Assembly (NCBI GenBank): GCA_930367215.1
Contig: OV884057.1
Coordinates: forward strand, 109,579,284 to 109,643,283
From: Pollenia angustigena
Taxonomy: Eukaryota > Arthropoda > Insecta > Diptera > Polleniidae
Reading direction: 5' to 3'
Length of the DNA stretch: 64,000 nt
Positions 11,210 to 21,515 of the stretch are shown in pieces. Numbering within the stretch: position 1 is the stretch's first letter; each line of letters begins with the position of its first letter. The notes under the pieces were generated by a model, which had not been told where the DNA came from, ran no database searches, and worked only from the letters and a program-made list of their open reading frames with translations. Made by a program: the position numbers and the translations under genes.

Positions 11210-11974
11210 TGTTAAAAGGCAGAGAAAAACGTTGACTAAATATTGTTTGCCCCGGCAGGCGTAAAAATGAATACACAGTAAATTAATAAGTTCAAAAGTA
11301 TATTTAAAGTATTCAAATTAAATGTAATAAAATTATTTGTTTTTCAATAAAAAATGCGTAGCGTTGTTTTCTTTGATGTTCTCCTTGCGAGTTTCGACAA
11401 ACGACTGTTGAATTCAAGGCGAATTTATAAAGATGACAGTTTCCAGTCATCTGTTTATTGTTTATTTTTTTGTGTGTATACTGATTGTCAAGCTTTGTTT
11501 ACATTTTGTGAAAAAATTAATTCAAATTTAAAATGCAATAAAAATTTAAATAGTTGAAAAAAAAAACTTATATAAATTGTATCAAACAAAAAAAAGTGAA
11601 AAAATATAAACAAAAGAAATTAAAAATGCGCAAGGAATAAGTGGAGCCACAATTAATTTGCAATTGAGGAGTTTCTTAAGAATTGTGTATACATATTTTA
11701 TTAACAAAAAAGTTTCTTTTTTTGTATTTTCACCAAATATTTTTGACAATCACTCTAACTTTTACAAAAACAAAATACATAGTATTTTTCAATAAAAAGG
11801 GATAGCTAGCATAGCTCTATCTCATGATGCGGTCACCTTTATAAATTCGCCTTGGTTGAATTCAAATTGTTGCAAGATTTGCCTTGCACTATTCTTCTTT
11901 CTGCTTCTTCTTTCTACAGGGTTGTTTTTGCATTTGTAGTAGATTAAGGTAGTATAAACAGTGATGCCCCAACA
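11210..11974 (-). repeat. BEL/Pao 3' LTR, interrupted by a MITE
   Basis: As written starts TGTTAAAAGGCAG and ends GATGCCCCAACA, matching the other LTR at about 99%. A 440-bp element plus an 8-bp duplication lies at 11415-11862; without it the LTR is about 317 bp. Confidence 0.93.
11415..11854. mobile_element. 440-bp MITE with CAAGGCG ends in the BEL LTR
   Basis: Ends are CAAGGCGAATTTATAAAG and its inverse; flanked by the 8-bp duplication GTTGAATT (11407-11414 and 11855-11862). The uninterrupted LTR at 17608-17926 shows the empty site with one GTTGAATT. An 8-bp duplication suggests mobilisation by a hAT-type transposase (inference). A second end of the same family is at about 26214-26235. The short ORF at 11354-11557 straddles this insertion and is not real. 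Confidence 0.88.
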
Positions 11975-11996
11975 TTCCCCCCACCGTGAATCCTTT

Positions 11997-13637
11997 CTAT
12001 GACGAGGATTCGCTAAAATTGAGCACAGCTAACTTTACTGCAGGTCGACGAATTAAACCGCTTGACGTTTTTACTTCAGCCGAACGCACCTGACCATCTC
12101 TTCCGAAGAAAACTTGATTGATTTTTCCCATCTTCCATTGGCTTCTTGGCAGGCTGGGATCTAAAATAATTACAATGTCTCCAGGCTGGAGTGGGGAAAC
12201 TTCTTCTTGCCATTTTGGTCGTGTCAATAATTGTGGTAGATATTCTACCACCCATCTCTTCCAAAGTCTATCTTTTAAGTTTTGAGCAATTCGCCATTGC
12301 TTACGCAGGCATACCTTTTCCCCATTGGGACCAGGTGTTTGTGTTGAACTGAGACCACCAATAAGAAAGTGGTTTGGCGTTATCGGTTCCTCAGAATCTG
12401 GACCAATTGGCAGTTCAGTCAAAGGCCTGTTATTAATTATACATTCGGCCTCAATCATGGCGCTTCGAAAAGTTTCTAGGCGTGGAGCTTCCTCTGCAAA
12501 GACCTTATACAATAATCGTTTTACACAACGAACCAATCTCTCCCAACAACCACCAGCATGAGGGTTGGCCGGACAATTGAATATCCATTCTATATTATCT
12601 TTAGAAAGATTCCGTTGGATTTCATCAAAATCAAAAAATATATTTTCGGCTGTTATTTCTTTCTGGGCTCCAATAAAATTTGTGCCATTATCGCTTCTAA
12701 TTCTTATGGGAACTCCTCTTCGGTTAACAAAATTTCGCAGACAAATCAAAAATGCATCAGTCGACATGTCTACAGCTATTTCCAGATGCAGTGCTCTAGT
12801 ACCTAGGCATGTAAACAGAGCAATCCATCTTTTTTCTCTTCTACGTCCAATTGCCACAAAAAACGGACCACAGTAGTTCAAACCAACATAACTAAAGGGG
12901 CGTACATAAGGAGTCACGCGATCAGAAGGTAGTTGACCCATCAAAGGTGGAGCGGGTTTGGCAGAATCACGCACACAAGTTGAACAAGCTCTTTTGACTT
13001 TCTTCAATACTAAGCGTATATTTGGTACCCAGAATTTCTGTCTTACCTCATTTATTATTAAATGATCATTTTGGTGATGTCTTTTTTGATGGTAATAAGC
13101 AACAATCATAACGGTCATTGGGTGATTTGTGGGCATAATAATAGGCCGGCGGGCGGTATTAGGCAAACAATAAGCATTGTCAATTCTTCCATTGACTCTA
13201 AGCAGCATATCCTCATCAATGCAGGGTGTCAGCGAATAGATATTGCTGAACTTCGGAACAACTTTTCCTTTAATAAGACACATTTTTTCTAAACCATAAA
13301 CTTCACTTTGAACGAGGCGGCAAATCAATTTTTCACCGGCATCAATTTCTGCGGCTGTAAGTTCTGTTGACAGTTTTCTAGACTTTTTCACATAGATGTT
13401 TATAAATCGTAACACCCACGCAGCATAACGTTTCATTTTCAAAAAGCTTGAGAATCGTTTTAAATTTAAAACCGATTCATTCACCAGGCCACAAATGAAT
13501 ATGGGATTAACTATATCTTCATCATGATAATGGTCGGTTTCCCCAAACTGTGGGTCGGTTGGCCAATATCTTTCCTCATGTTTAAAAAAATCAGGACCAG
13601 TAAGCCATTTTGAATTTTTATCAAAGGCCACAGACAA
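11997..13637 (-). pseudogene. BEL/Pao integrase
   Basis: About 546 residues in the same frame as the RT. Seen: an N-terminal H2C2-type zinc region (AYYHQKRHHQND ... CSTCVRD), then the DDE core. The second Asp is in IRSDNGTNF and the Glu in GGCWERLVR. The first catalytic Asp, normally GVDYFGP, is Asn here (VGLNYCGP). The C-terminal part has the family block ECIINNRPLTELP and TPNHFLIGG. Integrase inserts the cDNA into the chromosome; the Asp-to-Asn change and the two stops upstream mean this copy cannot make a working enzyme. Confidence 0.88.
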
Positions 13638-13721
13638 ATTGGCTCTGGTTGCCTGATCAGCGATATTTAACTCTGTTGTTGATAAAATTTCTGCTATACG
13701 GCAAGCAACAAATTGTTTATA

Positions 13722-14063
13722 TTATCTTACTGTGGAGTGAATCCATAGAACGACCGTTTTAGAATCGGACCAAAATACTGTACGATTAATTGTAAATTCA
13801 TGACTTTCCTCCATAGAGGTTTTTAAACGGCAGCCAAGAACGGCAGCTTGCAACTCAAGGCGTGGAATTGTCATTCCCTTTGGTGGAGCACAACGCGATT
13901 TAGCAACAACAAACGAAATATGGACATCATCTTTATATTTTATACGCAAATATGCGACAGCAGCAAATGCACTAGAACTGGCATCCACAAATATGTGCAA
14001 TTGAATATCCTCAGCCCATGGCAAAAAACAGGAATAACAACGAGGAACAGAAAATTGTCTCAC
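13722..14063 (-). pseudogene. BEL/Pao RNase H segment of pol
   Basis: In frame with RT and integrase. Contains LHIFVDASSSAFAAVAYLR (first catalytic Asp), MTIPRLELQAAVLG (catalytic Glu) and RTVFWSDSKTVVLWI (Asp), the family's RNase H signature. It is bounded by a TAG at 14076-14078 and a TAA at 13719-13721. After the second stop the frame continues into the integrase, with an apparent in-frame loss of a few residues before NIADQATR. Confidence 0.85.
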
Positions 14064-14078
14064 CTTACCAAATTCTCT

Positions 14079-15434
14079 CTACCAGGCATTCCATTGAACT
14101 AAAATTTGTTGAGGCAGTTGTTCGTCCCATTGTACACACAATTTCCAAGTTTTTTGTAAAAGTAATTTTGAAAATATCGTAAAATTTGACAAAAATCCAA
14201 ACGGATCAAAAATCGCCATAACCATACTCAAGACTTCCCTCTTAGTAGGCGATCGTCTTCCCTCCAAAACATCATTGGAAATTTTTCGAAATTTAACGTG
14301 GAACTCAAAACAATCAGTATTTTTGTTCCAATACAATCCAAGAATCTTATCCGTCAGTTTCTGTCTTTCCATATTAAGTGTATTTGACTTACCATTGTTG
14401 CCGTTGTTTAACATGACTTCTAATTCCAAACAGTTTGATGAAAAATTTCTTAAATTAAATCCAGCAGCTGCATTTATTTGTATTGCTTCAGTGCTAACTT
14501 CCAAGGCGTCTTCCGGGCTGTTGAAACTAATTACCAGGTCATCAACATAAGTATGGTCAATTACTGCTTTTGCACCTCTGGGCATAGTAGGTTTAAATTT
14601 GTTGGCATTAACATTTTTAACATATTCGGCACAGCATGGTGAACATATTGCGCCAAAAATCATTGATTGCATTACATATGTTTGTATTTCACGATCTTTT
14701 TCACCATTGCGCCACAAAAAGCGTTGAGAATTTTGATCATCAGCAATTATGGAAACCTGGGAAAACATTTCCTGTATATCGCCAGCAACAGCTATTTGGC
14801 CCTGACGAAACTGAAACAATATGGTGTGTAACGGCTTGGCATGTTCTGGACCCTTTAGTAAAGTCGAATTCAGGGAGACATTTGACGAAGTGGCAGCAGC
14901 ATCAAAGACTATGCGCAGTTTGTCCGGCTTGTTTGGATTTATTACACCAAAATGTGGTAAATACCATATTTTGTTAAAATTGTTGGCTTCAGACTTTATT
15001 GAAGACAGTGGTTTGGCATAACCCTTATTTATATACTTATCCATTTCGGTTTTGTAGTTAGCAGCGTAAATTGGATCTTTTGCCATTTTATTTTCGACTT
15101 TAATCAACCTTTGTTTGGCCATTTCAAAACTATCCGGCAGGACAGTATCATCCTTCTTCCAAAGAAGACCCGTTTCGTATCCACCATCTATAGTTTTTGT
15201 TGATTTTTCTAAAATTTCTCTGGCCCGTTTGTTATCATCAGATTCCAAAATCAAATCAGTGTCCTTAACACCAAAATTTTCGATAGAAAAGTAGCTTTCC
15301 ACCATCTTACTAATATTGTTCAAAATATCACCATCATCTATATGGCAAACTGTTGCAATATTATCACCTATTTTTGATGTGGGGCCATAGTTTTGTTGAC
15401 GTTGCCACTGGCAAATCTGGACCGGCCTCAACAA
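14079..15434 (-). pseudogene. BEL/Pao reverse transcriptase
   Basis: Carries the Pao-type RT blocks: IWYLPHFGVINPNKPDKLR, VFDAAATSSNVSLN, the palm segment IAVAGDIQEMFSQV and the active site as VIDHTYVDDLVISF. Both catalytic motifs are present. The end of the frame (QWNAW then TAG) is a single nonsense change, since RNase H follows in the same frame. The start is degraded: the N-terminal part is in another frame at 15364-15588. Confidence 0.9.
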
Positions 15435-15941
15435 TCTGTTTAGGTAAACTCAAGTAGCAGTTGTCCAAACCAATCAATATTGACGGTTTTTTGTCCTGGT
15501 AATCTTTTATTGGCAGATTTTTCAAGTAATCGAAATCAGATTTACTAAAACTTTGGACCGGTAAATCTAACTCCTTTACAGTCTGCAAATTCTTAATAGC
15601 AAATTTTCTGTCGTTATCAATTATTGATGAAATTTCTGCATTAACTTCATTCCCGTTTCCGTCCTATGCATATTTTCATACCAACGAACAGTTAGTGACG
15701 ACTTTTGGCCCTTTAGACCCAAAGACTTGGCGACATTTTCATCAAGAAATGATACAGCAGACGCATCATCTATTAAGGCATATACTGCTACAGCTCCCTT
15801 AGGACCATGTAACATAACTGGCAAAATTTTAAATAACTTACATGTACTTTTATTTTGGTGGCATTGTAGAACATGAGCGGGTTGTTCACGATGATTGATG
15901 ATATATCTTGATGTAAAATTGGGTGATGATAACGATTGCAC
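15364..15941 (-). pseudogene. BEL/Pao protease and spacer, frameshifted
   Basis: Two overlapping frames (15621-15941 and 15364-15588) bridge gag and RT. The first has the aspartic-protease-like segment VYALIDDASAVSFLDENVA, where BEL proteases usually have a D(E/D)GS/A motif. The second contains LDLPVQSFSKSDFDYLKNLP and LIGLDNCYL, a block conserved between protease and RT in Pao elements. At least three frame changes separate gag from RT. Confidence 0.75.
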
Positions 15942-17458
15942 CCATTAGTGGTACATATCTTCCTTTTTCGGCATTGTGTCAAATTATGACCCTTGTGTAA
16001 ACAGGCAAAACACACACGCAAACGTTTACCGTGCTCCCACTTAACATTTGTTTCCAGATCTTTAAATGGTTGGCAATCTGTAAGCTCGTGGCTTCCCTTG
16101 CAGTGATAACATTCTCTACGAGCCGGTTGAACTTCACTGCTATGAAGAACCCTACGTGCTGTCGGCTGCTGACGTTCATTTGTGGACACCGTATGACGTT
16201 GCGGCATCAAACTACAAAAACGTGCCAAATCCCCAACCCATTTGGCAAAATGTTCTACAGTTGGGAATGGCAAAACTGAAACAGAATACTTTGCCCATTC
16301 ATACTGTTTCGACAAGGGCAATTTTAAAACCAATTGTTCCAGCAAAGTTGGATTCATTAAATGATGATCACATTTGGCAGACTTAAAAAATGACACAATG
16401 TTTTTAGCACAAGTGGCTAAACCAATAATACCATCAAGACGATGGCCCTCAGTTACGGCCGGATACACTTTAACTTTTTCCATTTGTGATTTTATTAACA
16501 GCTCTGGACGTCCAAAATTAAATTTAAGTTCATCAATTATCTGTGGTACGTTGTCCGGGTAAATCAACATTGACATGACATAATCTTTAGCCGGACCATG
16601 TAAAGCCCTTTGTAGCCTCATCAAATTCTGTCTATTGGAGTACCCAAATTCCACAGAAGTATCCTCATAGGTTGCCAAAAATAATGGCCAATCTTCTGGC
16701 TTTCCCTCAAAATGTGGCAAATGGTATAATTTTGTTAAAAAATCGCTATGTTGTGTTGCACTTGGCATTGTTGCAGCACAAACACTTGTTGCAGATGTCG
16801 GCGGGGCATTAAAATTTGTTATCGGCGGCATTTGATTATTAGTTGACACAAAGGTTGAAAAATTTGGTGAAATATAATGTGATGACGGCGGTACGTTTAC
16901 TATAGGTGACTGCGGTATTTGTTGTGAATGATTTGTTGACATTGGCACCTGTTTGTTATTTGTTGGCGACGACAGTTGTAAATTATTAATTGACGGCGGC
17001 ATAAAATTAGATGTAGACTGCGACCTGTTCTCATGTATGTGTGACATGTTATACATGGAATTTTCTACATCTTGAATTGGTGACGACTTTTCCATTAATT
17101 GGGAACGAAGACTGGATATTTCATTATTGTTGCGGCATGAATCCTGTCTCAATTCCTCAATGGCAGACTTTAAAGATGTCATTGAAGAAATTAATGTTGC
17201 AAGAACCTCTGGTGATACAAATGGCTGTGTTGGTAACGGCAGTGTCGGTGCCGTTGACGATGTTGGCAGAGATGGTGATGAGGCAGGCAGCACATTGTTG
17301 GCTTTAGCAGCGGCAGCGGTTTGTGAACCATTTTCAACAAGCGTGTCGTCCAAATTATCGCTATTAAATGGGGTGTCGCTATCATGCTGTTGACCATCTT
17401 CGTTGTCACCATTTTGTTGGCCTTTCAGATTTTTAGCAGCAGTAGTCTTTCTCGTCAT
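15788..17458 (-). CDS. BEL/Pao gag
   Basis: 556 codons from an ATG 149 bases inside the 5' LTR. The first ~250 residues are low-complexity (Ser/Pro/Asn/Gln), with a possible helical segment near 90-125. Residues about 245-400 match the Pao gag capsid-like domain (LPHFEGKPEDWPLFLATYED). Two zinc knuckles follow near 450-500: CYHCKGSHELTDC and CFACLHKGHNLTQC. Gag would package element RNA into virus-like particles. The reading frame is open throughout, but its last ~45 residues overlap the protease frame, so a frameshift near 15900 probably truncates the true C-terminus. Confidence 0.88.
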   Translation of the reverse strand: MTRKTTAAKNLKGQQNGDNEDGQQHDSDTPFNSDNLDDTLVENGSQTAAAAKANNVLPASSPSLPTSSTAPTLPLPTQPFVSPEVLATLISSMTSLKSAIEELRQDSCRNNNEISSLRSQLMEKSSPIQDVENSMYNMSHIHENRSQSTSNFMPPSINNLQLSSPTNNKQVPMSTNHSQQIPQSPIVNVPPSSHYISPNFSTFVSTNNQMPPITNFNAPPTSATSVCAATMPSATQHSDFLTKLYHLPHFEGKPEDWPLFLATYEDTSVEFGYSNRQNLMRLQRALHGPAKDYVMSMLIYPDNVPQIIDELKFNFGRPELLIKSQMEKVKVYPAVTEGHRLDGIIGLATCAKNIVSFFKSAKCDHHLMNPTLLEQLVLKLPLSKQYEWAKYSVSVLPFPTVEHFAKWVGDLARFCSLMPQRHTVSTNERQQPTARRVLHSSEVQPARRECYHCKGSHELTDCQPFKDLETNVKWEHGKRLRVCFACLHKGHNLTQCRKRKICTTNGCNRYHHPILHQDISSIIVNNPLMFYNATKIKVHVSYLKFCQLCYMVLREL

Positions 17459-17607
17459 TTTGTAGCAATTAATGAAATTAAATTGACGATTTAAAATTCG
17501 CGGACAATAATTTAGGATTTTACTTCCTAAACTTGCAATTTATTTCCCACGGTTTAAAGTTCACGAATAATTTTATTGGCGAAGTCGCAAAGTTCCAAAG
17601 AAAAACA

Positions 17608-17926
17608 TGTTAAAAGGCAGAGAAAAACGTTGACTAAATATTATTTGCCCCGGCAGGCGTAAAAATGAATACACAGTAAATTAATAAGTTCAAAAGTATA
17701 TATTTAAAGTATTCAAATTAAATGTAATAAAATTATTTGTTTTTCAATAAAAAATGCGTAGCGTTGTTTTCTTTGATGTTCTCCTTGCGAGTTTCGACAA
17801 ACGACTGTTGAATTCAAATTGTTGCAAGATTTGCCTTGCACTATTCTTCTTTCTGCTTCTTCGTTCTACAGGGTTGTTTTTGCATTTGTAGTAGATTAAG
17901 GCAGTATAAACAGTGATGCCCCAACA
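17608..17926 (-). repeat. BEL/Pao 5' LTR, 319 bp
   Basis: Starts TGTTAAAAGGCAG and ends GATGCCCCAACA as written; followed by GATCA, the target duplication. It is the intact counterpart of 11210-11974. Confidence 0.95.
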
Positions 17927-17931
17927 GATCA

Positions 17932-19300
17932 CATCCGGTTTAATTTAATAATTCGTCTATAATACTATACACTAAGGTCGATCCCTTAATTTCAAATCAA
18001 ATCGAGCGGTTAAAATTACCTAAAATTTGTTTTCATTCACTGTTTCAATACTTGACCTTTTCTCTGTCCCTTTAATATTTCAAAAAATTCAAAATTTTGT
18101 CATGAACAATAAGCAAAAATTTGTCCTCTATTCACCAACAAAAATTCATTAGTATTTTCTAATTTAAAATTCTAAAAATGTTTGCCTATGTAATACTATA
18201 CTAAATTTTAACTTTTCTTAACTAAGCTTAACATAAAATTTTAAAAACTAAACTCTTAACTTTACTAACACAATTTACATTATCAACTCTAAGCAAGGAT
18301 CAGTTAACAAAACTTTATTTTTGACTTCTACTTCAATTCCTATTTCTTTAAATTTTTCCTTTTTTAAATCCCTAATAGAGCTTTGTGAAAGATTATTTTT
18401 AGGGCCTTTCAAAACCACCTTTTTTTACATCCAGTCTATTATATTTTTTTATTATTAGCAGATCCTTTTACAAAAACAAATATAAAATATTTATAAATAC
18501 ACCAAATAACACTAATTTAAAAATGCTCTTAACTCTTACTGTCCTACTGCCACTCTACTACAATTTCTTTTCTTATCTTTAAAATCTTAATTTTTTTCTT
18601 TTCTATTTCCCGAACCGGTTTCAATACTGGCTAATGACTAGAACTGCTGTGGAATCTATTTGGTACTGTTCTACCTTTCCAATAGAGGGTTCTATTATAT
18701 TTACCCAGGGAACACTTTTATCCAAACAAATCTACTGGTACTATGTTACCTTACTTTATAATTGACTTGTTCCACTCGTTACCAAGTATTCTAGTTTCTC
18801 AGGTTTACAACAAAAATTCCCCGGGGAGCTATTATTTACCCTCCCACGAGTCCTCCAGTAGTTATGGTAAAAGATCTGGCCTCTGTTCCCTCCTTGACTG
18901 TTAACAAAAAAAATAATTTAATTTCCGCAATTTTCCCGACTCTGTGTTTTATTATCTAAATTTTTTTTTCATTACTTACGTTTATTAAACTTTTTTTCTT
19001 TATCTTCTTATACGTAACAATTATTCCCCTCTCTGTAATTCTAATATTCTTCTCCACAGGTTCAAATCACAAAAATTATTTAATTGGTCCTTAATTATGA
19101 CTTTTTCACTTTTTTTATTTTTTTCTTAAACTTTCTAGTTCACTAGCCACTTTAAAAATGTCGACATTTGAACATAATTTTGTGTTATCTACCTCTTAAC
19201 TTTAAAATTAATAGAAATTACGTACAAACAAAAAGCATTTATTTTCTTAAAATATTGCACCATATAAACCCTAAATCTATTTGTATTGCACTACCCCGTC
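17932..19300. other. T-rich 3' region of the gypsy element, no genes
   Basis: No coding homology. It lies between the BEL insertion and the end of the gypsy pol. A pyrimidine tract ATTATTCCCCTCTCTG at 19019-19034, just right of CGTAACA, could be the complement of a polypurine tract next to an LTR end, but I could not find a matching second LTR. Confidence 0.4.
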
Positions 19301-19309
19301 CTATTGCTT

Positions 19310-20456
19310 AATGTCCTTGGCGTGGTAAATACCCAGAGGTGTACCCGATATACTTTCCAATTCGTACATATTGTTGCCCTTTACCCTTAAAATTCTACAT
19401 TTAGTAAACTTTCTGCAGAATTTTGCATTTATATTGTTCTTGAAATCACTCAGAATAAAATTTCTTTTGTAAACCTCCTGACCAGGAACAAATCTAACTG
19501 TACGAGCCCCTCTATTATAACGTAATGCACTTTTCCCATAGGCTTCATGAATATTCCTTAATTTTTTCCCTTATCAATCTTATTCTGTCCGGATTCTCGA
19601 AGTAATTCATTATCATCCAAAGCTTTTAACTGTTTCGCCAATTTATAGCCGGACCCAAAAGTAAACATATTATACCCGAATAACGCAAAAAATGGACTAA
19701 AACCGGTTGCCGAATGAATGAACCGCTGTACGTAATGCAGATTCTATCAAAGGTAGATTAATATCCCATTCCCTATGATCATCGTTTAGATAAACTCTAA
19801 TAGCCGACAGAACGCTCTGGGTAACCCTCTCAGAGGCGTTAGATTGTGAGGAGTAGACCGCCGTCCTCATGTGGTTTATCCTGTACGTGTTTATCATGTG
19901 GGCAAAATCTTTAGACGTGAATTGTCGACCATTATCTGAATGTATCGTCTCTGGGACACCAAATATGTGGACAACTTGTTCCCTCAAAAACTTTACAACA
20001 TTCGAAGAAGTAGCTTCCTTCATCGCTTTCAAAAAAACAAATTTTGTCATATGGTCTACCACTATGAATATATATGCGTTTCCATTTCTGGATTGGGGAT
20101 ATTTTCCGAGAAAATCAATACATAGTTTCTGGAAAGGCCTATGTGTTACTACTTCTTCACCTATGGTTGGTTTTAAGTTCACATTCGTAGGTTTTGTTTC
20201 CTTGCAGGCTATACAATTATTTACAAACTGTTTGACCTGAAGTATCATATTTGGCCAATAATATTTATCCAATGTTTTTCGAATACCACCATGTGCATTA
20301 TCCTCATGAGCCTCTCTTATCAGTGAATGTGTTAAGGAACTAGGAATCCATAGTTTCCACATAAATTCTTCTTTATATTGAAGCCTCTCTTATCAGTGAA
20401 TGTGTTAAGGAACTAGGAATCCATAGTTTCCACATAAATTCTTCTTTATATTGAAG
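19310..20456 (-). pseudogene. Ty3/gypsy integrase
   Basis: The zinc domain reads EAHEDNAHGG ... CIACKETK (H2C2). The core has LCIDFLGKYP (first Asp), ETIHSDNGRQFTS (second Asp) and the segment SSQSNASERVTQSVLSAIR, where the catalytic Glu of NA/PxxE is present. The C-terminal domain continues past 19697 after small frame breaks, ending near 19310 with YELESISGTPLGIYHAKDIK. A 73-bp tandem duplication at 20311-20456 shifts the frame at the N-terminus. Confidence 0.85.
20311..20456. repeat. 73-bp perfect tandem duplication in the integrase
   Basis: 20311-20383 and 20384-20456 are identical, each starting CCTCTCTTATCAGTGAATG and ending TATATTGAAG. 73 is not a multiple of three, so the duplication shifts the reading frame. 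Confidence 0.95.
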
Positions 20457-20699
20457 GTCTGAATCTAACCGATTTCTTTTGAACACCATCCCATTTATGA
20501 CCTTTATATCTGGAAATTTAGCTACATTTTTTTTCTATTGTATCAATCAAATCCTTATATTCCCTAGATTCGAACTCTATAGTCTCAAAACCTAAAATAT
20601 CCTCCTTATATATACTGACTTCTTCGACTAACCTTGACAATGTGTCCGCTACCACATTCTCCACTCCGAACCTTTTCGGTGTTCGATATTAAAATCATA

Positions 20700-21515
20700 C
20701 AGGGGTGTCATAGAAACCGATATTATCGGTTTTTGGATTTGAAACAGACAAAAAAAAATACGTTGGTGTCATGAAATCCAATGTTGTCGGTTTTTTGTTT
20801 GAACTACAATTAGTGTCGGTTTTAGGTGTCACAGAAACCAATGTTATCGGGTTTTTATTGAAAATAAACCAAGCAGCTTACAGGTCTTGTTTTTTTATTG
20901 GAAATTAATCAAGTTGTTAAAAGGTTAATTTTTTATTTTATTTTTTTCAACAGTTAGATTTTTTCCACTGCTAGAAGCAAAATAAAATTGATTAATTGGT
21001 AAAATATTATTTTTTGCATGTTTCCGGTAGTCTCCGGCAGCAGGCTGCTGCAAATTAGCAAGTCTTCTTCTCATTTTTTCTGCAAACAGCAAATATGCAA
21101 CAACAGCAGCGGTCATTTTATTTATTTCTAAAGTTAAACAACAAATTTGTTTAGATTTTTAATCAATTTAATTTAATATTTACAAAACAATAAAATTACA
21201 CAATACCAATGCAATGCAAGTAATAACACCTTGGCATTTCTTTCATGTTTACTGTATTACCACTTCTTATTTTCTTTTCTCTAATTTTCCTTTAATTAAA
21301 AACACAGCTTTTAACAATATTTTAGCACAAAAGTGTCAAACAAAAATTGCACTTAAAGCACATGAGCCAAAACATAAAACAGCTGATTCGAATATCGGTT
21401 TTATTTGTATTCGAAAATAACAAATCCGACTTGTTTTCATGACACCAAATGAAACCAATATTGGTTTGCAAAACCGACAATGAGCAAAACCGACTTGGAT
21501 TCTATGACACCCCTG
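20700..21515. mobile_element. 816-bp MITE, CAGGGGTGTCAT ends, in gypsy RNase H
   Basis: Starts CAGGGGTGTCATAGAA and ends TTCTATGACACCCCTG. It splits the codons of QAYDFNIEHRKG in the gypsy RNase H/connection region; joining the flanks with one copy of ATA restores that reading, so the duplication is 3 bp. Subterminal repeats of GGTGTCAT(A)GAAAC plus TCGGTTTTT occur three times at the left (20704, 20764, 20822). It has no coding capacity. The hAT-like end would predict an 8-bp duplication, so the superfamily is open. Confidence 0.85.

Larger units (their letters stand above)
11210..17926 (-). mobile_element. BEL/Pao LTR retrotransposon, complete but defective
   Basis: Two LTRs (11210-11974 and 17608-17926) are flanked by the 5-bp duplication GATCA (11205-11209 and 17927-17931). 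Coding order on the minus strand is gag, protease, RT, RNase H, integrase, as in BEL/Pao. A pyrimidine tract TTCCCCCCACC at 11975-11985 is the complement of the polypurine tract next to the 3' LTR. Excluding a MITE, the LTRs differ by only about three substitutions and one 2-bp indel, so insertion was recent, yet gag-pol carries several stops and frameshifts. Confidence 0.95.
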
